Origin: Leucobacter sp.
GTDB taxonomy: Bacteria > Actinomycetota > Actinomycetes > Actinomycetales > Microbacteriaceae
Reading direction: 5' to 3'
Length of the DNA: 5,006 bases
NCBI GenBank assembly: GCA_017990305.1
Contig: JAGNOB010000184.1
Span: 1-5,006, forward strand
Shown: one piece after another, positions 1-5,006 of the stretch
Layout: the number at the start of each line of letters is the position of its first letter
Numbering within the stretch: position 1 is the stretch's first letter
The notes under the pieces: generated by a model
Seen by the model: the letters and a program-made list of their open reading frames with translations, nothing else
What the model was told of the DNA's origin: nothing
Database searches by the model: none
Position numbers and translations under genes: made by a program

Positions 1-1
1 C

Positions 2-223
2 GTCTACCTCTCGGCAGCGCGCACGCTCGGGGTCAGCCCCGAGCGCTGCATCGCAGTCGACGACAGCCCAACCGGGGTGCTCGCGGCACAACGGGCAGGG
101 ATGCTCGTGCTTGCGTTCACTGGGCACTTCGACGCCGCCGATTTTCCGCAGCACGAACGCGTGCGATTCTTCAACGACATGCGCGACCTCCCGCGCATCA
201 TCGAGCAGCTCCGCTTCCCGTAA
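2..223 (+). CDS. HAD-superfamily hydrolase, C-terminal fragment (5' end outside window)
   Basis: This is the last 73 residues of a protein whose beginning lies left of the window; it is open from base 2 to a TAA at 221-223. The visible part reads VDDSPTGVLAAQRAGM at about residues 19-34, which is the late motif of HAD phosphatases: an acidic pair that holds Mg2+, followed by S-x-x-G-V-x-A-A-x-x-A-G-M. This pattern is typical of the beta-phosphoglucomutase/phosphoglycolate phosphatase-like subgroup. The nucleophile Asp, the cap domain and the middle lysine would be in the missing part, so the substrate cannot be judged. It is probably a soluble cytoplasmic phosphatase acting on a small phosphorylated metabolite. 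It ends 36 bases before the YaeQ start on the same strand, so the two could share a transcript. Assignment to the superfamily is firm; a specific function is not. Confidence 0.85.
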   Translation, partial: VYLSAARTLGVSPERCIAVDDSPTGVLAAQRAGMLVLAFTGHFDAADFPQHERVRFFNDMRDLPRIIEQLRFP

Positions 224-245
224 CGGCATCGTCGCAACGCCACGC

Positions 246-251
246 TAGGCT
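246..251 (+). promoter_or_regulatory. Possible -10 hexamer (TAGGCT) or weak ribosome-binding site before yaeQ
   Basis: TAGGCT fits the actinobacterial -10 pattern TANNNT and ends 8 bases before the ATG at 260, the spacing expected if transcription starts at or next to the start codon (leaderless mRNA). No good -35 is visible at the usual distance. The AGG inside it (247-249) lies 10 bases before the ATG and could instead be a weak Shine-Dalgarno sequence. The sequence alone does not separate these readings. Confidence 0.3.
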
Positions 252-259
252 CAGTGTTC

Positions 260-799
260 ATGGCTATAGGCGCAACGATCCACGTGTTCGAGATTCAGCT
301 GGCCGACGTGGATCGCGGGGTCTACGACGAGCTGTCGCTTCGCGTCGCCCGGCACCCATCAGAGACCGATCGTTTCATGGTGACGCGGCTCCTCGCGTAC
401 TGCCTCGAGTACGAAGAGGGCATCGCGTTCAGCGCCGGCGTCTCGACAACCGACGAACCAGCGGTGCTCGTGCGCGACCTCACCGGCGCGGTCACCGCGT
501 GGATCGAGGTCGGGGCTCCAGACGCGGATCGACTGCACTACGGCAGCAAACTCGCCGACCGCTCGGCGGTCTACACGCACCGTGAACCAGAGAAGTTGCT
601 CGCGTCGTGGGCGGGCAAGACAATCCACGAGGCCGACAAGATCGTGATCCGCTCGTTCGATCCCTCGTTCATCGACGCGCTCGTCGCGACCCTCGCCCGA
701 CGCAACACGATGACGGTGTCGCTCACCGAGGGGCAGCTCTACGTCGACAACAACGGCGTCTCAGTCGCGACCGAGGTGCTCGAGCACCGCATCCAGTAG
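260..799 (+). CDS. yaeQ: YaeQ family protein
   Basis: This is a complete 179-residue protein, close to the roughly 180 residues of E. coli YaeQ, which it resembles along its whole length. Shared landmarks, numbered from ATG 260, are the N-terminal MAIGATIH (E. coli MALKATIY), ARHPSET at 30-36, RLLAYCLEY at 43-51, DEP at 65-67, WIEVGAPD at 81-88 followed by a basic segment (R91, K97), VYTH at 104-107 and a C-terminal TMTVSLTEGQLYV at 150-162. Structural work on the family places YaeQ in the PD-(D/E)XK nuclease-like fold, but its cellular role is not established. Older links to RfaH and haemolysin expression concern enterobacteria and should not be transferred here. No signal peptide or membrane segment is seen, so it is cytoplasmic. 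A GTG at 254 would add two residues, but the ATG at 260 matches the family start better. It is convergent with the crotonase gene. Confidence 0.9.
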   Translation: MAIGATIHVFEIQLADVDRGVYDELSLRVARHPSETDRFMVTRLLAYCLEYEEGIAFSAGVSTTDEPAVLVRDLTGAVTAWIEVGAPDADRLHYGSKLADRSAVYTHREPEKLLASWAGKTIHEADKIVIRSFDPSFIDALVATLARRNTMTVSLTEGQLYVDNNGVSVATEVLEHRIQ

Positions 800-804
800 C
801 GACG

Positions 805-834
805 CGGGCGCCGGCAGCGAACCACCGGCGCCTG
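805..834. terminator. Hairpin between convergent genes, probable bidirectional terminator
   Basis: The arms at 805-814 (CGGGCGCCGG) and 825-834 (CCGGCGCCTG) pair over 10 positions, one of them a G-T wobble, around a 10-base loop. The hairpin begins 5 bases after the yaeQ stop and 9 bases after the crotonase stop on the other strand, so it can serve both convergent transcripts. There is no T-run on either side. Hairpins without T-tracts are common at gene ends in high-GC actinobacteria, although their termination efficiency varies. Confidence 0.65.
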
Positions 835-843
835 CATCGTGCA

Positions 844-1599
844 CTAGCGCGAGGCGAACGCCCTGATGCGTTTGTCTCCCTCTGGGCTCTGTGAGGCGAC
901 CCCGATGGTGCGAGCCTCTTCAGCGAGCTGCTCGGCGAAGCTGCGCTCGGGGCGCGAGCGGATGAGTCGCTTCGCCTCACCGTACGCGTGCGCATTCTGC
1001 ACCCAGAACGCCGCGATCGCTTCGGCGCGGCTGAGCACCTCGTCATCGGCGACCTTCTCAGCGGCGAGCCCCCAGGCGACAGCCTCGTCGGCTGACAGCA
1101 GGCGCTCCTGCAACAGCAGCTGCAGCGCGCGACGCTGCCCAACTGCCGCGGCAAGCTGCGCCGAGACCGAGAGGTCGGGGGTGAGCCCAACCCCGCCATA
1201 CACGCTGCCCACACGCGAAGACTCACCGATGACGGCGTAGTCGCTGCAGAGCAGAATGCCGAGACCGCCACCGGCCGTGGTGCCGTGGGCGGCAGCCACG
1301 ACGGGCTTCGCGGACTCCGTGAGGGCGAGAATGCCAACATTGATGCGATGCGCCAACTGCTGGATCATGCCTCCGCGGTCATCCATCGTGGCCATAGCCT
1401 GCACGTCGCCGCCGGCGCAGAACGCACGGCCCGTCGCATCGATGATGATCGCTTTCACGTCGTCGGACTGGACGGCCGCTTCTGCCGCGACCGTCCACCC
1501 CTCCGCCATCTCGTCATTGAACGCGTTCAGCCGTTCCGGCCGGTTCAGGGTGATTCGGGCGATCCCGCTGTCGATGGTTAGCAACACTGCTTCAGTCAT
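844..1599 (-). CDS. Crotonase-fold protein (enoyl-CoA hydratase/isomerase superfamily), isomerase-like active site
   Basis: This is a complete 251-residue protein, a normal length for a single-domain crotonase. Family signatures are ITLNRPERLNAFN at 16-28, the first oxyanion-hole segment FCAGGD at 60-65, the second at AHGTTAGGGLG (104-114), and the SADEAVAWGLAAEKV segment at 169-183 before the C-terminal helices. A gapless comparison with rat mitochondrial enoyl-CoA hydratase puts Gly114 where catalytic Glu144 sits and Tyr134 where Glu164 sits, so the water-adding pair is absent. Asp142, in GLTPD, occupies the place of the acidic residue of delta3-delta2 enoyl-CoA isomerases and of the IPD motif of PaaG. 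An isomerase or other non-hydratase activity on an acyl-CoA is therefore more likely than hydration; the substrate is unknown. The protein is soluble, and the family is usually trimeric or hexameric. The gene lies 73 bases downstream of E2 on the same strand and may be co-transcribed or use its own promoter. The ATG at 1599 is supported by the AGGA or TAGGAT just upstream. Confidence 0.88.
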   Translation of the reverse strand: MTEAVLLTIDSGIARITLNRPERLNAFNDEMAEGWTVAAEAAVQSDDVKAIIIDATGRAFCAGGDVQAMATMDDRGGMIQQLAHRINVGILALTESAKPVVAAAHGTTAGGGLGILLCSDYAVIGESSRVGSVYGGVGLTPDLSVSAQLAAAVGQRRALQLLLQERLLSADEAVAWGLAAEKVADDEVLSRAEAIAAFWVQNAHAYGEAKRLIRSRPERSFAEQLAEEARTIGVASQSPEGDKRIRAFASR

Positions 1600-1605
1600 A
1601 CTGTG

Positions 1606-1636
1606 ATCCTACGAGAGCGACCCACGCGGGAGTCAA
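1606..1636 (-). promoter_or_regulatory. Candidate promoter (TTGACT - 19 bp - TAGGAT) for the crotonase gene, overlapping a possible RBS
   Basis: Read on the minus strand, TTGACT (1636-1631) matches five of six bases of the -35 consensus, and TAGGAT (1611-1606) fits the -10 pattern TANNNT, with a 19-base spacer that is slightly long. The -10 ends 6 bases before the ATG at 1599, so transcription from it would start at or next to the start codon and give a leaderless mRNA. The same bases contain AGGA (1610-1607), 7 bases before the ATG, which would be an acceptable Shine-Dalgarno site if the mRNA instead reads through from E2. The two uses are not exclusive. Confidence 0.45.
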
Positions 1637-1672
1637 CAGAAGTGTACATAACCTCTCCCCTGACGCTCAGTT

Positions 1673-3001
1673 TTAGCTGAGCAGTAGTTCCGGCCGTTCA
1701 AGCGCAGCCCCAACGTCAGAGACGAAACGGCTGATGACGTCACCGTCGATGACCCGGTGATCGAAGGATCCGCCGACGGTCGTCACCATGCGCGGCTTCA
1801 CCTTCCCCTTCACCACCCACGGCTTCTCCTTGATCGATCCCATTGCGACGATCGCGGTCTCGCCGCGGTTCAGGATCGGCAGGCCAAAGTCGACGCCAAA
1901 CACACCCACATTGGTGAGCGTGATCGTGCCCTGCTGCATCTCGGCCGGCTGCGTGAGGCCGTCGCGTGCGCGCTGCGTAAGCGTGCCGATGGCCTCGGCA
2001 AGCTCGACAAGCGTGAGGGCCTGCGCATCCTTGATGTTCGGGACGACAAGCCCGCGCGGAGTCGCGGCCGCGATGCCGAGGTTCACGTAGTTCCTGCGGA
2101 TGATCTCATCGCCAGCCCACGCCGAGTTCACCTCGGGGTTCCGCGCGAGCGCCCAGAGGATCGCCTTCGCCATGATGAGCATCGGAGACACCCGCACGTC
2201 CGCGAACGTGTCCGATGCCTTCATCCGCTTCACGAGCTTCATCGTGCGTGTCGCATCGACCTCAAGGAAGACCGAGGTGTGAGGCGCCGAGAACTTCGAC
2301 TCGACCATCGCCGCGGCGACGACCTTGCGGATGCCCTTGACCGGGATCCGCTCCTCCCGCTCGCCCTGCGCCGTTCGCTGGGGCGCGACGCTTGTCGGAG
2401 CCTGCCCGGACTGGCCGCGGCCCGCCGCGAGCACATCGTCGCGGAGAATCTCGCCACCCGAGCCCGAGCCCGGCACACGCGCGAGGTCGACCCCGAGATC
2501 CTTCGCGAGCTTGCGCACCGGAGGCTTCACGTACACCTTGCCTGGAGCGGGAGGCTCCTCGGTCTCGGCTGTGCCGACAGTGACCACCCGCTGCCCACCA
2601 GGCCTGCGCCTGCTCTTCACCGTGCCACCAGTGCCGTAGCCGACGAGCACCGCTCCCGAGTTCTCCTCGTCGTCCGCAGCTGGCTCCGCCTGCGCTGCTG
2701 GGGCCGGGGCCGCCTGCGCTGCTGGGGCTGCGGCTGGGTCTGCTGCTGCTGGGGCTGCGGCCTCGCCGACCATTCGAAGGATCGGGGTGCCGACAGGCAC
2801 CGTCGTTCCAGTCTCGACGAGGAGCTCTGCGATCTCGCCCTCGAACGGCGACGGAATCTCGACAAGCGATTTCTCGGTCTCAATCTCGCAGATGACCTGG
2901 TTTAAGTGCACCGTATCGCCGGGCTTCACGGCCCAGGTTACGATCTCGGCCTCGGTGAGGCCCTCCCCCACGTCGGGGAGCATGAATTCGTTGTTACTCA
3001 T
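1673..3001 (-). CDS. bkdC: 2-oxoacid dehydrogenase E2: lipoyl acyltransferase, probably branched-chain type
   Basis: This is a complete 442-residue E2 core subunit. It carries the acyl group made by E1 on a lipoyl arm and transfers it to CoA. Domains in order are one lipoyl domain (about 4-78) with LPDVGEGL at 8-15 and lipoyl-lysine K44 in ETEKS; an Ala/Pro/Gln linker (81-109) with an acidic end (DDEEN); an Arg-rich SRRRPGG at 130-136; the peripheral-subunit-binding domain (about 158-192, KPPVRKLAKDLGVDLARVPGSG) that docks E1 or E3; a second linker; and the catalytic acyltransferase domain (about 217-442). The active-site motif SFDHRVIDGD (412-421) contains His415 and Asp419, and TLTNVGVFG (361-369) is also conserved. 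Having one lipoyl domain and following E1-alpha/E1-beta genes favours a branched-chain complex over the AceE-type pyruvate dehydrogenase usual in actinobacteria. A pyruvate-using alpha/beta complex remains possible. The start lies 29 bases after the E1-beta stop with a good RBS. The cytoplasmic core probably has 24 subunits, by family. Confidence 0.93.
   Translation of the reverse strand: MSNNEFMLPDVGEGLTEAEIVTWAVKPGDTVHLNQVICEIETEKSLVEIPSPFEGEIAELLVETGTTVPVGTPILRMVGEAAAPAAADPAAAPAAQAAPAPAAQAEPAADDEENSGAVLVGYGTGGTVKSRRRPGGQRVVTVGTAETEEPPAPGKVYVKPPVRKLAKDLGVDLARVPGSGSGGEILRDDVLAAGRGQSGQAPTSVAPQRTAQGEREERIPVKGIRKVVAAAMVESKFSAPHTSVFLEVDATRTMKLVKRMKASDTFADVRVSPMLIMAKAILWALARNPEVNSAWAGDEIIRRNYVNLGIAAATPRGLVVPNIKDAQALTLVELAEAIGTLTQRARDGLTQPAEMQQGTITLTNVGVFGVDFGLPILNRGETAIVAMGSIKEKPWVVKGKVKPRMVTTVGGSFDHRVIDGDVISRFVSDVGAALERPELLLS
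2678..2761 (-). repeat. Imperfect tandem repeats encoding the Ala/Pro linker of E2
   Basis: A 19-base identical stretch occurs at 2686-2704 and again at 2710-2728, a period of 24 bases. In the protein this gives two 8-residue units, PAAQAAPA and PAAQAEPA (residues 93-108). A second 16-base identity at 2719-2734 and 2746-2761 has a 27-base period and covers the AAAPAA units before them. All periods are multiples of three, so unit gain or loss keeps the frame. The segment is the flexible hinge that lets the lipoyl domain move between active sites. Confidence 0.7.
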
Positions 3002-3007
3002 GTCTTA

Positions 3008-3014
3008 CCCTCTC
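3008..3014 (-). promoter_or_regulatory. Ribosome-binding site of E2
   Basis: GAGAGGG on the minus strand lies 6 bases before the ATG at 3001, inside the 29-base gap after the E1-beta stop. It supports this start, which also places the conserved lipoyl-domain N-terminus (FMLPDVGEG) where expected. Confidence 0.7.
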
Positions 3015-3030
3015 AGCGCTTGCGCGCCGC

Positions 3031-4023
3031 TTAGTAGTTCATTGCGCGATCGACGGCTGCAAGCACGCGATCGGCGTCGGGTAGGTAGTTGGCCTCGTTG
3101 CCAGCGGGCGGGAACGGGGTGTCGTAGCCTGACACGCGTAACACCGGAGCCTCGAGGGAGTGGAAGCAGCGTTCGCTGAGGGTCGCAGCAATCTCCGAGC
3201 CGACGCTCGCGTTCTCTGGCGCCTCCTGCGCGACGACGACATGTCCGGTCTTGCGCACCGACGCGACGATTGGGCCGTAGTCGATCGGTGAGACTGTGCG
3301 GAGGTCGATGACCTCAGCGCTCACTCCCTCACCGTTGGCGATCTCAGCCGCCTGGAGGAGCGTCGTGACCATCGCACCGAAACCGATGAGGGTGACGTCG
3401 CTGCCCTCGCGCGCGACGAGCGTCTCGTGGAGCGCGGCGCCAGGACGATCCAGGCGAACCTCACCCTTCTGCCAGTACTTCGCTTTGGGCTCGAGGAAGA
3501 TGACGGGGTCGTCCGACTTGATCGCCTGCTGAATCATCCAGTAGGCGTCGTTCGCGTTCGCCGGGCTGACGACGCGCAGACCAGCGGTGTGCGCGAAGTA
3601 GGCCTCCGGGCTCTCCTGGTGGTGCTCAACGGCGCCGATGTGGCCACCGTAGGGCAGCCGCAGCACGACTGGCATGTTCATGGTGCCAGCGGAGCGGTTG
3701 CGCAGCTTCGCGAGCTGCGTGACGATCTGGTTCATCGCGGGGAACACGAAGCCGTCGAACTGGATCTCGGCGACCGGCCGGAACCCACTCATGGCGAGGC
3801 CAACGGCGGAGCCGAGGATGCCGGCCTCGGCGAGCGGCGTGTCCAACACACGGGCCGTGCCGTAGTCCTTCGCGAGGCCCTCGGTCACGCGGAAGACGCC
3901 GCCGAGCGAGGCGATGTCCTGTCCGAGGAGCACGACGTTGTCGTCGCCCGAGAGGGCTTCACGAAGGCCCGCGTTGATGGCGCGCGCGATGGCGAGTGAT
4001 GTGGTTTCGTGCGACTGGCTCAT
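3031..4023 (-). CDS. bkdB: 2-oxoacid dehydrogenase E1 component, beta subunit, probably branched-chain type
   Basis: This is a complete 330-residue subunit, the usual length for E1-beta. With the alpha subunit it forms the alpha2-beta2 thiamine-diphosphate enzyme that decarboxylates a 2-oxoacid and reductively acylates the lipoyl arm of E2. Visible landmarks are LGQDIASLGGVFRVTEGL (33-50), typical of branched-chain E1-beta; TPLAEAGILG (62-71), with Glu66 as the residue expected to contact the ThDP aminopyrimidine; EIQFDGFVFPAMNQI (86-100); GAVEHHQESPEAYFAHTAGL (130-149), whose His pair lies at the active site; and the C-terminal transketolase domain with VIDLRTVSPID (238-248), AQEAPENASVGSEIA (265-279) and GYDTPFPP (299-306). 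The ATG overlaps the TGA of E1-alpha by four bases (ATGA) and is preceded by a near-perfect Shine-Dalgarno sequence, indicating translational coupling and balanced subunit synthesis. A pyruvate or acetoin substrate is the main alternative. Confidence 0.94.
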   Translation of the reverse strand: MSQSHETTSLAIARAINAGLREALSGDDNVVLLGQDIASLGGVFRVTEGLAKDYGTARVLDTPLAEAGILGSAVGLAMSGFRPVAEIQFDGFVFPAMNQIVTQLAKLRNRSAGTMNMPVVLRLPYGGHIGAVEHHQESPEAYFAHTAGLRVVSPANANDAYWMIQQAIKSDDPVIFLEPKAKYWQKGEVRLDRPGAALHETLVAREGSDVTLIGFGAMVTTLLQAAEIANGEGVSAEVIDLRTVSPIDYGPIVASVRKTGHVVVAQEAPENASVGSEIAATLSERCFHSLEAPVLRVSGYDTPFPPAGNEANYLPDADRVLAAVDRAMNY

Positions 4024-5006
4024 GAAGCCACCTCCTCTGCGAACGATGCTTCGTATGCGTGCAACCAGGCCTGCTGCTCTTCGATGCGGGGGTGCTGCTC
4101 CGCGTAGACGTAGTCGAACATCTCGTCGGGCTGCGATGCTGGCAGCGCGAGGATCTCCTCGCGCACGACGCGGGCATGGGCTGCTGCCTCAGCGTCGATC
4201 TCGGCGATCGTGTCATCGGTGACTCCGCGCGAGCGCAGGTAACCGGCGATGCGCCGGAGCGGATCCTTCAGCTTCCACTGTTCGAGCTCGTCGTTTTCGC
4301 GGTAGCGGGTCGGGTCGTCGCTCGTCGTGTGCGCGCCGATGCGGTAGGTCAGGGCCTCGATATAGCCGGGGCCACGGCCCTCGCGGGCGTCGCGCATGAA
4401 GCGTCGGCCGACGGCGTACGCAGCGAGCGCATCGTTGCCATCGATCTGCACGGACGGGATGCCGAAGCCGAGGGCTCTGCGATAGATCGGAGTGCGGCTC
4501 TGCCGCGCGACGGGCACGGAGATCGCGTACTGGTTGTTCTGCACAACGAAGACAATGGGCGACTGGTAGCTCTGCGCGAAGACGAGGGCCTCGTTGGCCT
4601 CGCCCTGGCTCGTGGTGCCATCACCGTAGAAGCACATCACGGCGCGATCGGTTGCGGTGCCCGGCTCGTTCGGGTCGAGCGCGGTGTTGCCCGCCTTCCG
4701 CTTCGCGTCGAGCAGCATGCCGAGCGCGAAGCCCTGCGCGTGCTGCGCCTGCGCACCGAGTACGACCGTGTACAGGTGGAAGTTGCCGTTTCTGGGGTCG
4801 TTGACGTCCCAGCCGCCGTGGGTGAGGCCACGGAACTGTGCTGCGAGGTCGAGCAGGGGTACGCCGCGCACATCGGCGACAGCGTGTTCGCGGTACGTCG
4901 GGAAGAGGTGGTCTTCCGGTTCGGTCGCGTATGCGAGCCCGACCTGGCACCCCTCCTGCCCGAGGTTCGGCGCCCACAGCGCCAGCTGGCCCTGTCGCTG
5001 GAGGTT
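4020..5006 (-). CDS. bkdA: 2-oxoacid dehydrogenase E1 component, alpha subunit, probably branched-chain type (5' end outside window)
   Basis: The reading frame is open from the right edge (first complete codon 5006-5004) to a TGA at 4022-4020, giving 328 residues. Full-length relatives have roughly 370-380, so about 40-50 N-terminal residues are missing. The GTG at 4871, the first start-like codon after the edge, is internal: the 45 residues before it read NLQRQGQLALWAPNLGQEGC and then LFPTYREHAVAD, the conserved E1-alpha start of the ThDP fold. Numbered within the fragment, the ThDP/Mg motif runs from GDG at 128-130 to NN at 157-158, with the standard 26-residue spacing. The AISVPVARQ segment follows at 161-169. 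RIGAHTTSDDPTRYR (222-236) matches the loop that is phosphorylated in mammalian branched-chain E1-alpha and closes over the active site; whether it is phosphorylated here is unknown. This is the first visible gene of the operon, whose promoter lies outside. The TSDDPTRYR wording favours a branched-chain substrate but also occurs in some PdhA-type enzymes. Confidence 0.93.
   Translation of the reverse strand, partial: NLQRQGQLALWAPNLGQEGCQVGLAYATEPEDHLFPTYREHAVADVRGVPLLDLAAQFRGLTHGGWDVNDPRNGNFHLYTVVLGAQAQHAQGFALGMLLDAKRKAGNTALDPNEPGTATDRAVMCFYGDGTTSQGEANEALVFAQSYQSPIVFVVQNNQYAISVPVARQSRTPIYRRALGFGIPSVQIDGNDALAAYAVGRRFMRDAREGRGPGYIEALTYRIGAHTTSDDPTRYRENDELEQWKLKDPLRRIAGYLRSRGVTDDTIAEIDAEAAAHARVVREEILALPASQPDEMFDYVYAEQHPRIEEQQAWLHAYEASFAEEVAS
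4031..4036 (-). promoter_or_regulatory. Strong ribosome-binding site of E1-beta within the E1-alpha coding end
   Basis: AGGAGG on the minus strand, part of GAGGAGGT, lies 7 bases before the E1-beta ATG and inside the last codons of E1-alpha. It fixes the E1-beta start at 4023 and would let ribosomes re-initiate at the ATGA stop/start junction. Confidence 0.8.

Noticed and set aside
254..259. GTG start for yaeQ two codons upstream of the ATG
   Set aside because: The ATG at 260 reproduces the family N-terminus (MAIGATI compared with MALKATI), and the AGG or TAGGCT element is too close to the GTG to serve it.
723..1340. 205-codon minus-strand open frame overlapping yaeQ and the crotonase gene in another frame
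   Set aside because: Its Ser/Arg/Ala-rich low-complexity translation crosses the convergent terminator region and overlaps two well-supported genes; it is a shadow.
1643..1648. TGTACA palindrome upstream of the crotonase gene as a regulator operator
   Set aside because: It is a six-base palindrome whose flanks do not extend the symmetry, and it occurs once; chance is sufficient.
1660..1675. CTGA-CGC-TCAG followed by TTTT as a terminator
   Set aside because: The stem has only four pairs, and the T-run follows it on the plus strand, where no gene ends; it would not terminate the minus-strand E2 transcript.
1757..2905. Long 382-codon open frame on the plus strand opposite E2
   Set aside because: It lies wholly antisense to a well-supported E2 gene; its translation is rich in Arg/His/Leu with no recognisable domain, as expected for the shadow of a GC-rich gene.
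3427..3999. 190-codon open frame on the plus strand opposite E1-beta
   Set aside because: It is antisense to a complete conserved gene, has no recognisable motif, and its composition is typical of a complementary-frame shadow.

Overview
The window is ordinary high-GC bacterial chromosome with dense protein-coding genes. GC-rich codon use, Ala/Arg-rich proteins, a lipoyl E2 with a long Ala/Pro linker and two possible leaderless-type promoters point to an actinobacterium. Protein resemblance suggests the Microbacteriaceae or relatives, but that placement is inference.

Layout: (1) 2-223, plus strand: the C-terminal end of a HAD-family phosphatase, cut by the left edge. (2) 260-799, plus strand: a complete YaeQ-family protein. 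(3) 805-834: a strong hairpin between two convergent genes, probably a terminator serving both. (4) 844-1599, minus strand: a crotonase-fold protein of the enoyl-CoA hydratase/isomerase superfamily. (5) 1600-1672: a short gap with a possible promoter for the crotonase gene. (6) 1673-5006, minus strand: three genes of a 2-oxoacid dehydrogenase complex, transcribed E1-alpha, E1-beta, E2. The E1-alpha gene runs off the right edge.

The three dehydrogenase genes are tightly packed: a 4-base ATGA overlap between E1-alpha and E1-beta, and a 29-base gap between E1-beta and E2. They encode the separate alpha and beta E1 subunits and the lipoyl acyltransferase core of what is most likely a branched-chain 2-oxoacid dehydrogenase. 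This complex converts the 2-oxoacids of valine, leucine and isoleucine to acyl-CoAs. No E3 (dihydrolipoamide dehydrogenase) gene is present, so E3 is presumably supplied from elsewhere. The crotonase gene lies just downstream on the same strand and could act on an acyl-CoA further along the same catabolism, although it lacks both catalytic glutamates of a classical enoyl-CoA hydratase.

I found no mobile element, CRISPR array, RNA gene or evidently new system. The points worth a second look are the unusual active site of the crotonase, the two possible leaderless-type starts, and the 5' extension of E1-alpha beyond its first apparent start codon.
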